64,000 nucleotides of DNA from Shewanella holmiensis (GTDB taxonomy: Bacteria; Pseudomonadota; Gammaproteobacteria; Enterobacterales; Shewanellaceae). Position 1 is the first letter of the stretch. Each line of letters starts with the position of its first letter. The stretch is from positions 62,001-126,000 of the forward strand of contig NZ_JAMTCD010000008.1 of assembly GCF_025370255.1 (NCBI RefSeq), read 5' to 3'. The position numbers and the translations under genes were made by a program. Below the pieces are notes generated by a model. That model was not told the origin of the DNA. It saw nothing but the letters and a program-made list of their open reading frames with translations, and searched no databases. Shown here one piece after another: positions 27,263 through 36,869 of this stretch.

Positions 27263-27967
27263 TTAAACTTGAGTTTGTAACGATTGATGAATTGCCGTCA
27301 ATGCCGCTAATGGGTCAACAGCTTTGGTAATAGGTCTACCAATCACCAAATAATCTGAGCCGACAGCGATAGCTTGTGGCGGTGTCATAATGCGATGTTG
27401 ATCACCAGCGTCACTTCCCGCTGGGCGTATTCCAGGAGTCACTAACTTAAAATCTTCACCAAAAGTAGATTTTAGCAATTTTGCTTCTTGAGCCGAACAA
27501 ACTACACCATCTAACTCCGCTTGATGTGTCAGTTTAGCCAAGCGTAATACATGTTCGAATGCAGGCACATTGATACCAAGTAACGCCAAATCTTCATCTG
27601 ACATTGAGGTTAAAACCGTTACGGCGATTAATAATGGTGCATCTTTGCCGTGTGATTTTAGTGCATTTTTGGCTGCTTGCATCATGGCTAAGCCACCACT
27701 AGCATGGACGTTTGTCATCCAAACGCCTAAGTCTGCAGCAGCACTGACTGCTTTAGCAACCGTATTAGGGATATCATGAAACTTTAAATCTAAAAACAAA
27801 TCGAAATTACGATTATGGATATCCTTAACTAATGTTGGTCCGAACAAAGTAAACATCTCTTTGCCAATCTTTAATCGACACATTGCAGGGTCTAATTTAT
27901 CGATAAGCGTTAAGGCATCAGCTTTGTTGTCGTAATCTAATGCCACAACAATCGGTTTATCCGTCAT
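27263..27967 (-). CDS. pyrF: Orotidine 5'-phosphate decarboxylase
   Basis: 234 residues. N-terminal '[19 protein letters not shown]' and the catalytic Asp-Lys-Asp region '[17 protein letters not shown]' are diagnostic; '[21 protein letters not shown]' binds phosphate. It converts OMP to UMP, the last step of de novo pyrimidine synthesis. Gene order lapA-lapB-pyrF matches that of enteric bacteria. Confidence 0.97.
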   Translation of the reverse strand: MTDKPIVVALDYDNKADALTLIDKLDPAMCRLKIGKEMFTLFGPTLVKDIHNRNFDLFLDLKFHDIPNTVAKAVSAAADLGVWMTNVHASGGLAMMQAAKNALKSHGKDAPLLIAVTVLTSMSDEDLALLGINVPAFEHVLRLAKLTHQAELDGVVCSAQEAKLLKSTFGEDFKLVTPGIRPAGSDAGDQHRIMTPPQAIAVGSDYLVIGRPITKAVDPLAALTAIHQSLQTQV

Positions 27968-28039
27968 ACTGTCTCCAACTTAAACATCTAGTGCTTTTAA
28001 ATAATATTGATTTATGTTCTGTAATTACAGAGAAGTAAA

Positions 28040-29200
28040 CTATTCTCCGTCTAACCCTTTAATACGTTTTATACTGCCCCACTGCTTACATGATGGGCAA
28101 TGCCAATACAAAGCATGCGCAGGAAAACCACATTCATGGCAACGATAACTTGGGCGATATTTAATTTGCTGTTCTACTAACTTTTCAAGCATAGCTAGAC
28201 TTTGCTTAGCCTTGCCATTTTCGGCTTGTTGAATATGGAGTTTCATTAAATGCTGAAACCCTTTCATTGTAGGGTGTCGATATAGATTATCCAGCATCAT
28301 AGCTTCGGCTTTTTCACTGTTATCTTTGCTAATTTGATGTTCCGCTAATGCAATAGCAACCGTTGCACCAGCGCCTTTAGCTAATGCTTCACTGAGCAAT
28401 TTTTCATAACCATCACAATCTGATGTTTGGCGGTAAACCTGTTTAGCAATATTTATACAATCAGGGAAAAGTACGTGATCCGCATCTAACAATTGTACCA
28501 GCGCTTGTTTGCATTCTTTAAACTGAAGACTATCTAAGTATATGTTTGCCAGAGCTAACCAGGCGCGACCACAATTTTCATCCTGCTTAATTGCAGAATG
28601 TAACTTTTGGATTTTAATTTGTGTATCAGATGCTTCATCTGCGAGCTGGCAATAAAAATGCGCTGTGGTGCATTTAAACACCTGTTGACGTTTTTTGGGA
28701 AGCTTTTGGGTCACGTTAATGGCGTTTTGCCACTCTTTAGTGACTTGATAAATAGAAATCAATTGTGACTCAGCTTCTTCACTATGGTCATCTTGATTAA
28801 CCAAGTTAAGAAAAATTTCTTCGGCGCGATCGTAAAAACCTGCTGCCATATAGTCTTTACCTAATTCCATCATCGCAATATCACGCTGCTCTGTGGTTAA
28901 GTGTGGTCTGGCAATTAAATTTTGGTGAATACGAATCGAGCGGTCAACTTCGCCACGTTTTCGAAATAGTGAGCCTAATGAGAGATGTGTATCTATGGTT
29001 TCATCATCAACATCTAACATACTAATAAAAAGATCGACGGCTTTATCTGATTCATTTGAAAGCAAAAAGTTTAAGCCCGTAAAATAATCACGGCTTAATT
29101 TTTTACTTTTTTGACTATCACGTTGCAGAATACTTCTCCGCCCCATATACCAGCCGTAACCCGCTGCGATAGGCAATAATAGAAACAGTATTTCAAGCAT
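28040..29200 (-). CDS. lapB: Lipopolysaccharide assembly protein LapB
   Basis: 386 residues. An N-terminal membrane anchor ('MLEILFLLLPIAAGYGWYMG') is followed by 'RDSQKSKKLSRDYFTGLNFLL', then TPR repeats across the middle, and ends in a rubredoxin-like metal site ('YRCHECGFPAHALYWHCPSC'). LapB (YciM) coordinates LPS synthesis by promoting FtsH turnover of LpxC. It starts 2 bp after lapA. Confidence 0.95.
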   Translation of the reverse strand: MLEILFLLLPIAAGYGWYMGRRSILQRDSQKSKKLSRDYFTGLNFLLSNESDKAVDLFISMLDVDDETIDTHLSLGSLFRKRGEVDRSIRIHQNLIARPHLTTEQRDIAMMELGKDYMAAGFYDRAEEIFLNLVNQDDHSEEAESQLISIYQVTKEWQNAINVTQKLPKKRQQVFKCTTAHFYCQLADEASDTQIKIQKLHSAIKQDENCGRAWLALANIYLDSLQFKECKQALVQLLDADHVLFPDCINIAKQVYRQTSDCDGYEKLLSEALAKGAGATVAIALAEHQISKDNSEKAEAMMLDNLYRHPTMKGFQHLMKLHIQQAENGKAKQSLAMLEKLVEQQIKYRPSYRCHECGFPAHALYWHCPSCKQWGSIKRIKGLDGE

Positions 29201-29202
29201 AT

Positions 29203-29523
29203 TTAAGGTGCGATATCCACGTGGGGCTGTGCCGCTAAGCTTTTACTATTTTCTGTTTGAACGTCCCCTAATTTGGCAAGGCTTTTGTTCGCCTTTCGTA
29301 AAGCAAGTTTCATTCGCATAATATAAAAACTGGCAAGCAACCAACTCAACACAAATCCAGTTAAAAATACGACAGCTAATACAACGGGTAAACGATACTG
29401 ACCTTCGGCGACAAAGTAACTTAAAGTGACTATCTGTTCATTTTTAGCACCGAATAATAAGGCCAAGATAAACAACAGTCCTACAATAATAATTGCGAAA
29501 AAAGACTTCACGCGATTCTCCAT
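29203..29523 (-). CDS. lapA: Lipopolysaccharide assembly protein LapA
   Basis: 106 residues (DUF1049/YciS family). Two membrane segments, 'FFAIIIVGLLFILALLFGA' and 'VVLAVVFLTGFVLSWLLASF', with a short cytoplasmic helix after the second ('RMKLALRKANKSLAKL'). It is the small inner-membrane partner of LapB and sits directly upstream of it. Confidence 0.92.
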   Translation of the reverse strand: MENRVKSFFAIIIVGLLFILALLFGAKNEQIVTLSYFVAEGQYRLPVVLAVVFLTGFVLSWLLASFYIMRMKLALRKANKSLAKLGDVQTENSKSLAAQPHVDIAP

Positions 29524-29593
29524 TTGAACAAAGCAATAAAATGATTATCCAAGATATTTACTGTGCTGACCAGCTTTGACTTTGAATAGATAC

Positions 29594-29620
29594 AAAAAAG
29601 CCTCCAACTGGAGGCTTTTT
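29594..29620. terminator. Intrinsic terminator downstream of ihfB
   Basis: AAAAAGCCTCC-AACT-GGAGGCTTTTT is a symmetrical 11-bp stem with U-runs in both directions, 14 bp after the ihfB stop. Confidence 0.9.
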
Positions 29621-29633
29621 ACTCAAGCGTTAA

Positions 29634-29921
29634 TCATTGATTAACAGCATCGACACGTTCGCGCAGTTCTTTACCCGGCTTAAAGTGCGGTACATATTTG
29701 CCTTCCAACTCAACTGAGGTTCCAGTTTTAGGATTACGGCCAACACGTGGTGCACGATAGTGAAGAGAAAAGCTACCAAATCCACGGATTTCAATACGAT
29801 CACCGGTTTCTAATGTTGTTGCCATTTGCTCCAACATTTCTTTGATAACACTTTCAACTTCTTTCGCCGACAGTTGCGACTGCCTGGTGGCGAGTTTTTC
29901 GATAAGTTCAGATTTAGTCAT
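29634..29921 (-). CDS. ihfB: Integration host factor beta subunit
   Basis: 95 residues of the HU/IHF family. '[23 protein letters not shown]' is the IHF-beta N-terminus, and the DNA-binding arm contains '[30 protein letters not shown]' features with the intercalating proline in 'RVGRNPKTG'. With IhfA it bends DNA sharply. It follows rpsA as in E. coli. Confidence 0.96.
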   Translation of the reverse strand: MTKSELIEKLATRQSQLSAKEVESVIKEMLEQMATTLETGDRIEIRGFGSFSLHYRAPRVGRNPKTGTSVELEGKYVPHFKPGKELRERVDAVNQ

Positions 29922-29961
29922 CCTAGCTATCCCCTATTTCCAAGCCAAACACAGTCGCCTA

Positions 29962-29982
29962 ATGGGGAGGGATACTCCCCAT
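29962..29982. other. Hairpin between rpsA and ihfB
   Basis: ATGGGGAG-GGATA-CTCCCCAT is an 8-bp stem in the 79-bp rpsA-ihfB gap. No U-run follows on the minus strand, so it is more likely an mRNA processing or stability element than a terminator. Confidence 0.45.
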
Positions 29983-30000
29983 ACAACAGACGATTTTCGA

Positions 30001-31668
30001 TTACTTACGAGCTGCTTTGAAAGCTTCAGCCATTGCGTTGCTGATTACAGCATCGTCTTGCTTGTTCAAAGTTGCAATCGCTTCTTTCTGTTCAGCTTCA
30101 TCTTTCGCTTTGATAGATAAGCTGATAGAACGGTTCTTACGATCCACACCCATGAACTTAGCTTCGATTGCATCACCTACTGAGTATACTGTAGATGCAT
30201 CTTCGATGCGCTCTGCAGAAATGTCAGCAACACGGATATAACCTTCAACAGTTTCAGCTAGTTCAACTGTAACACCTTTAGCATCAACAGCAGCAACGGT
30301 ACCGTGTACTACGGTGCCTTTCTTCTTGTCAGCTAAATATGCATTGAATGGATCATCTTCAGTTTGCTTAACACCTAGGCTGATACGTTCACGCTCTGGG
30401 TCTACTGAAAGAACTACAGCGTGGATTTCATCGCCTTTCTTGTATTCAGAAACTGCGTCTTCGCCAGTACCGTTCCAAGAAATGTCAGATAAGTGAACAA
30501 GACCATCGATTCCGCCGTCAAGACCAATGAAGATACCGAAGTCAGTGATTGACTTGATCTTACCTGATACTTTGTCGCCTTTGTTAAACTTAGTAGCGAA
30601 GTCATCCCATGGGTTAACTTTACACTGTTTTAAGCCTAAAGAAATACGACGACGTTCTTCATCGATGTCTAAAACTAACACTTCAACTTCATCACCTAAG
30701 TTAACAACTTTAGATGGGTGAATGTTCTTGTTAGTCCAATCCATTTCAGAAACGTGTACTAGACCTTCAACGCCTTCTTCGATTTCCACGAAACAGCCGT
30801 AGTCAGTCAAGTTAGTTACGCGACCAGTTAAACGTGTGTTTTCTGGGTAGCGCTTGCTGATTTCTAACCATGGATCTTCGCCAAGTTGCTTAAGACCTAG
30901 TGATACGCGAGTACGCTCACGGTCATACTTAAGTACTTTAACGTTGATTTCGTCACCAACATTAACGATTTCAGATGGGTGCTTAACACGTTTCCATGCC
31001 ATATCTGTGATATGTAATAGACCGTCAACACCACCTAAATCTACGAATGCACCGTAGTCAGTAAGGTTCTTAACGATACCTTTAACTGCTTGGCCTTCTT
31101 GTAGATTTTCAAGAAGTGCATCACGCTCAGCACTGCTTTCTGATTCGATAACAGCACGACGAGAAACAACAACGTTGTTGCGCTTCTGGTCTAGCTTGAT
31201 AACTTTGAATTCTAATTCTTTGTACTCTAAGTGAGCGGTGTCGCGAACTGGGCGCACATCAACTAGAGAACCTGGTAAGAAGGCACGGATACCGTTTAAT
31301 TCAACAGTGAAACCACCTTTAACTTTACCATTGATGATACCGATTACAGTTTCAGCATCTTCGTACGCTTTTTCTAGAACGATCCAAGCTTCATGACGCT
31401 TAGCTTTTTCGCGAGATAATTGAGTCTCACCAAAGCCATCTTCAACAGAGTCAAGCGCTACGTCAACTTCGTCACCAACTTGAATTTCTAAAACGCCTTG
31501 TGCGTTTTTGAATTCGTCAGCAGAAATTGGGCTTTCAGACTTAAGGCCTGCGTCTACAAGTACCATACCGTTTTCGATGGCAACAACTGTACCACGAACG
31601 ATAGAACCTGGACGGAACTCAAGAGTTTGAAGGGATTGTTCAAATAGATCAGCAAAAGATTCAGTCAT
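30001..31668 (-). CDS. rpsA: 30S ribosomal protein S1
   Basis: 555 residues with six S1/OB-fold repeats (repeated 'GxVxxxxDYGxFV' and 'HISDMAW/VSEMDW/LSDISW' type motifs at regular ~85-residue spacing). It binds mRNA upstream of the start codon and helps initiation at structured messages. The ATG (31668) has no Shine-Dalgarno and the leader can fold into hairpins, as known for the autoregulated E. coli rpsA. It is followed by ihfB and preceded by cmk in the same direction. Confidence 0.98.
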   Translation of the reverse strand: MTESFADLFEQSLQTLEFRPGSIVRGTVVAIENGMVLVDAGLKSESPISADEFKNAQGVLEIQVGDEVDVALDSVEDGFGETQLSREKAKRHEAWIVLEKAYEDAETVIGIINGKVKGGFTVELNGIRAFLPGSLVDVRPVRDTAHLEYKELEFKVIKLDQKRNNVVVSRRAVIESESSAERDALLENLQEGQAVKGIVKNLTDYGAFVDLGGVDGLLHITDMAWKRVKHPSEIVNVGDEINVKVLKYDRERTRVSLGLKQLGEDPWLEISKRYPENTRLTGRVTNLTDYGCFVEIEEGVEGLVHVSEMDWTNKNIHPSKVVNLGDEVEVLVLDIDEERRRISLGLKQCKVNPWDDFATKFNKGDKVSGKIKSITDFGIFIGLDGGIDGLVHLSDISWNGTGEDAVSEYKKGDEIHAVVLSVDPERERISLGVKQTEDDPFNAYLADKKKGTVVHGTVAAVDAKGVTVELAETVEGYIRVADISAERIEDASTVYSVGDAIEAKFMGVDRKNRSISLSIKAKDEAEQKEAIATLNKQDDAVISNAMAEAFKAARK

Positions 31669-31765
31669 GTTTTTAAGTTACTTTATGTAATAAACCACCA
31701 TCCATCCTAGATGTGGAGTCTAGTAATATTATCCACGTCATCCTTAACGTGAATACCTACAGCTA
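31669..31765 (-). promoter_or_regulatory. Structured rpsA leader, probable S1 autoregulatory region
   Basis: On the minus strand two hairpins are possible: stem CACGT/ACGTG (31734-31751) whose loop carries a GGA, and stem CTAGA/TCTAG (31707-31723). The bases just before the ATG (AGTAACTTAAAAAC) have no Shine-Dalgarno. E. coli rpsA has a comparable leader with hairpins and no canonical SD, used for autogenous control by S1. Confidence 0.5.
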
Positions 31766-31805
31766 GTTTAGCTTAAATAACTAATAAAGTTACTATAAAT
31801 CTTAA

Positions 31806-32492
31806 CTAGTCCGTAATTTTTTTGTTTACATGCTCTAATACAAGAGCAAGTACGCCTTCAATTGAGATACCACTAGTATCGATAACTAATGCATCTTCAG
31901 CTGGAACCAAAGGTGAGGCTGAACGATTAATATCACGTTCATCTCGTTCTATAATCTCAGCTAAAAGGCGGTCGATTTTAACATCGAAGCCCTTGTCCTG
32001 CAACTGATTAAAGCGTCTTTCCGCTCGCTCTTGAGCTGAAGCGGTTAAGAAAATTTTCGCGGGCGCTTGAGGAAACACAACAGTTCCCATGTCTCGGCCA
32101 TCTGCCACTAGTCCAGGCATTGCTGAAAAGGCACGTTGACGGCGTAATAATGCTTCACGAACACGCGGTAAGGCGGCGACTTTAGATGCAGCATCAGAGC
32201 ACTCTTGACTACGAATCGTTGTAGTCACGTCTTCGCCTTCAAGCACAACTTTAATGGCATTACTGTCAGTATTCGTTAAAAACTGCACGTCTAAGTGAGC
32301 GGCCATCAAGGTTAATGCTTCTTCATTACTCAATTCTATATCGTGATGAATAGCTGCAAGGGCAAGTACGCGATAAATTGCACCGCTATCTAATAAATGC
32401 CATCCTAAATGTTTGGATAATAACTGACATATCGTCCCTTTACCTGCACCGCTAGGACCATCCACAGTCACGATTGGAGCCCGTTCAGTCAT
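31806..32492 (-). CDS. cmk: Cytidylate kinase
   Basis: 228 residues. P-loop '[16 protein letters not shown]', then '[16 protein letters not shown]' and '[25 protein letters not shown]' (NMP-binding and catalytic regions), and '[19 protein letters not shown]' near the C-terminus. It phosphorylates CMP and dCMP to the diphosphates. It stands 137 bp upstream of rpsA, the common gammaproteobacterial order cmk-rpsA-ihfB. Confidence 0.97.
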   Translation of the reverse strand: MTERAPIVTVDGPSGAGKGTICQLLSKHLGWHLLDSGAIYRVLALAAIHHDIELSNEEALTLMAAHLDVQFLTNTDSNAIKVVLEGEDVTTTIRSQECSDAASKVAALPRVREALLRRQRAFSAMPGLVADGRDMGTVVFPQAPAKIFLTASAQERAERRFNQLQDKGFDVKIDRLLAEIIERDERDINRSASPLVPAEDALVIDTSGISIEGVLALVLEHVNKKITD

Positions 32493-32613
32493 AAATTCCT
32501 CCGAAAAACATCATCCATGAATATAAAAAGTTTTACCCAAAATTAAGCGGCGGTATTGTATATCAATTCTAATTAAAAAACCTTTAATGGGCTAAAAAAT
32601 TACTCAAAAGCAG

Positions 32614-32644
32614 ACGAGATTGGCAATTTATATGACAATCTCGT
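32614..32644 (-). terminator. Possible terminator downstream of aroA
   Basis: ACGAGATTG...CAATCTCGT is a perfect 9-bp stem with a 13-nt loop, followed on the minus strand by CTGCTTTTGAG and a later U-run. The large loop and broken U-run make it a weak candidate. Confidence 0.45.
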
Positions 32645-32664
32645 TGGCAAACAAGGCTTCAGGG

Positions 32665-33966
32665 TTATTTAAGTTGATTAATAGAATGAGTTGATAAGCG
32701 TTGGAACTCGTCAAAATACGTTGGGAATGTCTTTGAGGTGCAATCTGGATCATTAATGGTGATGCCGCAATCAGCAAATGCCACTAATGAAAAACACATC
32801 GCCATTCGATGATCATTATAAGTATCAATTGCAGCTGTATTGATTGTGTTAGGTGGCGTGATGGTAATGTAGTCGTGCCCTTCCTCTACTATGGCACCTA
32901 CCTTACGCAGTTCAGTCGCCATTGCAGCTAATCGATCGGTTTCTTTTATTCGCCAGTTATAAATATTACGTAAAGATGTAGTGCCTTTAGCAAACAAAGC
33001 TGCAGTCGCAATCGTCATTGCCGCGTCTGGTATGTGATTCATGTCCATATCAATGGCAGTTAAAGACGACTTTCTTGCTATAATAAAATCATCTCCCCAC
33101 TCAATTTCGGCGCCCATAGCTGCAAGTGCATCAGCAAACTTTACATCACCTTGAATACTGAGTTTTCCTACGCCAGTCACTTTTACATCGCCGCCACAAA
33201 TGGCACCTGCAGCCAAAAAATAAGATGCTGAAGAGGCATCCCCTTCAACAAGCACTTTACCAGGCGAAATATACCGCTGACCGGAGATAATTTCAAAACG
33301 AGCATAGTTATGGTTAATCACCTCTACACCAAACTGCTTCATTAATGCGATAGTGATATCAATATAGGGCTTTGAAACCAGCTCTCCCTTAATCACAATA
33401 TTAACGCTGTCTTTTGCTAAAGGTGCGACCATCAACAAAGCGGTCAAAAATTGGCTTGATAAATCACCTGCAATCTCAACATCACCACCGTTTAGCCCCG
33501 TCGCATTGACAGTTAGTGGTGGAAACCCCGGATTTTTAAGGTAAGTAATAGCACCACCAAGTTGTTGTAAAGCGTCTACTAAATCTCCAATAGGCCTTTC
33601 TTCCATACGAGGTTCGCCCGTTAAAGTAAACTGCCCTTGCCCTAAGGTTAAGGCTGCGCATAGTGGACGCATAGCGGTACCGGCATTTCCAAGAAAAAGC
33701 GTTTGCGGCTCAACTGAATTCAATACACCACCAAGGCCTTGAACTTTGCACACTGTGTTGTTTTCACTGAGCTCAAATTTAACACCTAACTGTTTAAGTG
33801 AGGCTAACATATATCGAATGTCGTCAGAGTCGAGTAAATTTGTGAGTGTTGTGGTGCCTTTAGCTAAAGTCGCTAGCAACAATGCCCTGTTAGAGATACT
33901 TTTCGAACCTGGAATATTAATTTCGCCATTCATCTTTTCGATAGGCTCTAAATGCAGTTGCTTCAT
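32665..33966 (-). CDS. aroA: 3-phosphoshikimate 1-carboxyvinyltransferase (EPSP synthase)
   Basis: 433 residues. '[21 protein letters not shown]' binds shikimate 3-phosphate; '[17 protein letters not shown]' and '[20 protein letters not shown]' are the two family signatures; '[14 protein letters not shown]' is at the C-terminus. The residue after Gly in the 'GNAGTAMRP' loop is Ala, as in class I enzymes. It catalyses the sixth step of the shikimate pathway. It lies just upstream of cmk, in a region of aromatic/serine biosynthesis genes. Confidence 0.97.
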   Translation of the reverse strand: MKQLHLEPIEKMNGEINIPGSKSISNRALLLATLAKGTTTLTNLLDSDDIRYMLASLKQLGVKFELSENNTVCKVQGLGGVLNSVEPQTLFLGNAGTAMRPLCAALTLGQGQFTLTGEPRMEERPIGDLVDALQQLGGAITYLKNPGFPPLTVNATGLNGGDVEIAGDLSSQFLTALLMVAPLAKDSVNIVIKGELVSKPYIDITIALMKQFGVEVINHNYARFEIISGQRYISPGKVLVEGDASSASYFLAAGAICGGDVKVTGVGKLSIQGDVKFADALAAMGAEIEWGDDFIIARKSSLTAIDMDMNHIPDAAMTIATAALFAKGTTSLRNIYNWRIKETDRLAAMATELRKVGAIVEEGHDYITITPPNTINTAAIDTYNDHRMAMCFSLVAFADCGITINDPDCTSKTFPTYFDEFQRLSTHSINQLK

Positions 33967-34356
33967 GTATGTCTTCTTCTATCAATTAATTAAATTCAGG
34001 ATTCAAACTGTAGTGACCTTATGGTGAACATAAAATAACTGGAACTATTTAATTACATTCACCATAGTCGCTATACATTAATGAATGAACCACAGGTTTC
34101 AAGTCATTTTCACGATTAACGGCGAGATTATCAGCTTTATTGAATAAAATGCCACTCTATGTAATGGGAAGCCATTACAGCAGATTGTGGGTAAAGATGA
34201 CAGTATTTTTTGTATGTCATTATTAGTTTCCAACTGAAATATTCTCAACTTAGCAATTAAACTGATTTGAGATAAATAAGGGCTTTAACTAAGTGTTTAA
34301 AGCGCGCTATCCTAGCTGAATATAAAAAGAAATGTCATTCATTAAAAGGTCTTCTC
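33967..34356. other. Divergent aroA / aminotransferase intergenic region with a 20-bp palindrome
   Basis: No gene is seen in these 390 bp. They contain a perfect inverted repeat TGTAATGG-GAAG-CCATTACA (34160-34179), a plausible operator. Its half-sites resemble TyrR half-sites (TGTAAA) but the spacing is 2 bp too long for a TyrR box. Promoters for both flanking genes must lie here. Confidence 0.5.
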
Positions 34357-35547
34357 ATGTTTGAATTATTAAAAGCCATGCCTGCTGATCCTATCTTAGG
34401 TTTGTTGACTCAATATCGTGCTGACTCACATCCACAAAAAGTAGATTTGGGCGTGGGGGTTTATAAAGATCCGCAGGGTCACACTCCTATTCTTGCTTGC
34501 GTAAAAGTGGCTGAACAACGACGTACGGATTCTGAAGATACTAAGGTTTATATTGGTCCTACTGGTTCACCTCTGTTCAATCAATTAATGACCGAACTCG
34601 CTTTTGGTAAAAATCATGTCGCTTTAATTGCCAATCGTATTAGAACAGTTTCAACCCCCGGCGGCACAGGCGCACTTCGTGTTGCTGCAGATTTCATTAA
34701 ACGTTGCCGCCCTAATGCGGTGCTATGGGTGAGCGATCCTACATGGGCGAACCACACAGGATTATTTGAAGCTGCGGGAATAACTGTTAAAACTTATCCT
34801 TATTATGATTACGACACAAAATCATTAAAATTTGAGCAAATGCTTGCAGCGTTAAATCAGGTATCAAAAGATGATGTTGTGCTTTTACACGCATGTTGCC
34901 ACAACCCAAGCGGTATGGATTTAACCACAGAACAATGGGATGAAGTCATTAGTGTGACGGCAAAACAAGGTTTTACACCACTTATTGATATGGCATATCA
35001 AGGGTTTGGTGATGGCGTTGATGAAGATGCTTATGGTGTTCGTCAAATGGCAGCAGCCGTAGAAAACATGATTCTATGTAGCTCATGTTCGAAAAACTTT
35101 GGCTTATATCGTGAACGTATTGGTGCTTGCTCTATTATTGGCAAAGATGCTGCTCAAACTGATGTGGCATTTTCGGTATTATTATATGTCGTACGTTGTA
35201 TCTACTCTATGCCGCCAGCTCATGGTGCCGCAATTGTTGAAACCATTTTAGCGGACGCAGATTTAAAACAGCAGTGGTTAGATGAATTAGCTGTGATGCG
35301 TAACCGTATTAACGGTAATCGCAGCATGTTGGTTAATAAATTAATTGAAAACGGTGTTGAGCAGGATTTTAGTTTTATAGCTCAACAAAAAGGGATGTTT
35401 TCTTTCTTAGGCGTTAATCAAACTCAAGTTGAAACACTTAAATCGCAACACAGTATCTACATGGTGGGTTCAAGCCGGATCAGCATTGCTGGGATCAGTG
35501 AGTCGAATGTGGACTACTTAGCAAAATCAATCGCATCAATATTGTAA
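34357..35547 (+). CDS. tyrB: Aromatic/aspartate aminotransferase (class I, AspC/TyrB group)
   Basis: 396 residues, the usual length. 'KVDLGVGVYKDPQGHTPIL', 'STPGGTGALRVAADF', 'VLLHACCHNPSGMDLT', 'PLIDMAYQGFGDG' and the PLP-lysine site 'CSSCSKNFGLYRERIGACS' are all diagnostic of the AspC/TyrB family. It transfers amino groups between glutamate and aromatic or aspartate keto acids. AspC and TyrB cannot be separated reliably by eye; the neighbouring aroA and serC make an aromatic role attractive. It carries its own terminator, shared with serC. Confidence 0.88.
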   Translation: MFELLKAMPADPILGLLTQYRADSHPQKVDLGVGVYKDPQGHTPILACVKVAEQRRTDSEDTKVYIGPTGSPLFNQLMTELAFGKNHVALIANRIRTVSTPGGTGALRVAADFIKRCRPNAVLWVSDPTWANHTGLFEAAGITVKTYPYYDYDTKSLKFEQMLAALNQVSKDDVVLLHACCHNPSGMDLTTEQWDEVISVTAKQGFTPLIDMAYQGFGDGVDEDAYGVRQMAAAVENMILCSSCSKNFGLYRERIGACSIIGKDAAQTDVAFSVLLYVVRCIYSMPPAHGAAIVETILADADLKQQWLDELAVMRNRINGNRSMLVNKLIENGVEQDFSFIAQQKGMFSFLGVNQTQVETLKSQHSIYMVGSSRISIAGISESNVDYLAKSIASIL

Positions 35548-35553
35548 AAATTT

Positions 35554-35581
35554 AAAAAGGGCTGATTCATCAGCCCTTTTT
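35554..35581. terminator. Bidirectional intrinsic terminator (tyrB / serC)
   Basis: AAAAAGGGCTGAT-TC-ATCAGCCCTTTTT is a symmetrical GC-rich hairpin with U-runs both ways, 7 bp after the plus-strand stop and 24 bp from the serC stop. Confidence 0.9.
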
Positions 35582-35604
35582 ATTATCGCTATTAATCGTT
35601 AATA

Positions 35605-36696
35605 CTAACTGTGTTGCTTGGCAAATTCTTGCATAAACACAACTAATTTTTGTACGCCTTCAATTGGCATAGCATTGTAAATACTTGCACGCATACCACC
35701 GACTATACGGTGTCCTTTTAAGGCCACTAACCCCGCCTGCTCTGCGTCCGCTAAAAATTGACTATCTAACGCACTATCAGCCAGTTGGAATGTTACGTTC
35801 ATTCTAGATCGATTTTCAATGGCAACACCATTTTTATAAAATGGGAGTAGATCAATACATTCGTAAAGTAATTGCGCTTTTTGTTGATTGATTTTTTCCA
35901 TGGCACTGACGCCACCGACACTTTTTAGCCATTCAAATACTTCAGCAGCTAAATACCAAGCAAATGTGGGTGGAGTATTGAACATCGAGTCATTATCTTT
36001 AGTGATGTTGTAATCCATCACTGAAGATTGTACTAAACTAGGCAATGACAACATATCATCGCGTACAATCACAATCGATAAACCAGAAGGGCCGATATTT
36101 TTTTGGGCGCCCGCATAGATAAGACCAAATTTACTGACATCAATTTCATGAGACATAATGGTTGATGATAAATCAGCAACAATCGGCCAAGGGCTAGTAA
36201 GTGACTCAAATATTTCAATACCGTCAACGGTTTCATTCGCGCAATAATGCACAAATCGATAATCTTTGTTGATTTGGTTTAGATCAGGCAAACACACCTG
36301 ATGTAAGCCATTAATGGTTTCAACAATATTGATCTCATCAATCTGCGATTCTCCGGCAATACGTTTGGCTTCTTTAACAGCTGAACTAGACCATTGCCCT
36401 GATGTTAAATATAAAGCGCGTCCGTTATTACCCAAGAAATTAGTGACCACATTGGTAAATTGTGCCCTGCCACCACCATGCATGAATAACACATGATAGT
36501 TTTGTGGAATATGCATGAGCTCACGGAGTGTCTTTTCAGCTTGCTGTGTTAAAGCAATGAACTCTTTACTACGGTGACTGATTTCCATTACGGAAACCCC
36601 TAAGCCATTCCAATCAATTAATTCCTGTTGTGCTTTTTGCATTACCGGTTGAGGCAACATCGCAGGACCTGCACAGAAATTATAAATTGTGCTCAC
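35605..36696 (-). CDS. serC: Phosphoserine aminotransferase
   Basis: 363 residues from a GTG at 36696, chosen because AAGGAG lies 6 bp upstream and the resulting N-terminus '[19 protein letters not shown]' matches SerC proteins; an upstream in-frame GTG at 36711 would contain the Shine-Dalgarno. PLP lysine in '[21 protein letters not shown]'. It makes 3-phosphoserine (serine synthesis) and also acts in pyridoxal phosphate synthesis. It is 173 bp downstream of gyrA in the same orientation, separated by a terminator. Confidence 0.95.
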   Translation of the reverse strand: MSTIYNFCAGPAMLPQPVMQKAQQELIDWNGLGVSVMEISHRSKEFIALTQQAEKTLRELMHIPQNYHVLFMHGGGRAQFTNVVTNFLGNNGRALYLTSGQWSSSAVKEAKRIAGESQIDEINIVETINGLHQVCLPDLNQINKDYRFVHYCANETVDGIEIFESLTSPWPIVADLSSTIMSHEIDVSKFGLIYAGAQKNIGPSGLSIVIVRDDMLSLPSLVQSSVMDYNITKDNDSMFNTPPTFAWYLAAEVFEWLKSVGGVSAMEKINQQKAQLLYECIDLLPFYKNGVAIENRSRMNVTFQLADSALDSQFLADAEQAGLVALKGHRIVGGMRASIYNAMPIEGVQKLVVFMQEFAKQHS

Positions 36697-36822
36697 AGAC
36701 AACTCCTTCACTCAATGTTATTGATATCAGTTAGATGATAATAGACATGTAATACTAAGGGCTTTATTAGCTGATGAATAGTGCTTTATGAGTCGTTTTT
36801 GATGAATTTTTTTCCGTAAAAT

Positions 36823-36849
36823 AAAACGAGCGCCATAGGCGCTCGTTTT
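36823..36849 (-). terminator. Intrinsic terminator downstream of gyrA
   Basis: AAAACGAGCGCC-ATA-GGCGCTCGTTTT forms a strong 12-bp stem followed on the minus strand by U-rich sequence, 20 bp after the gyrA stop. Confidence 0.9.
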
Positions 36850-36869
36850 CATTTAAGTAAACCACAAGA

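Noticed and set aside
34160-34179. TyrR box upstream of the aminotransferase
   Set aside because: Half-sites fit but the spacing is 2 bp longer than TGTAAA-N6-TTTACA, so it is listed as an unassigned palindrome.
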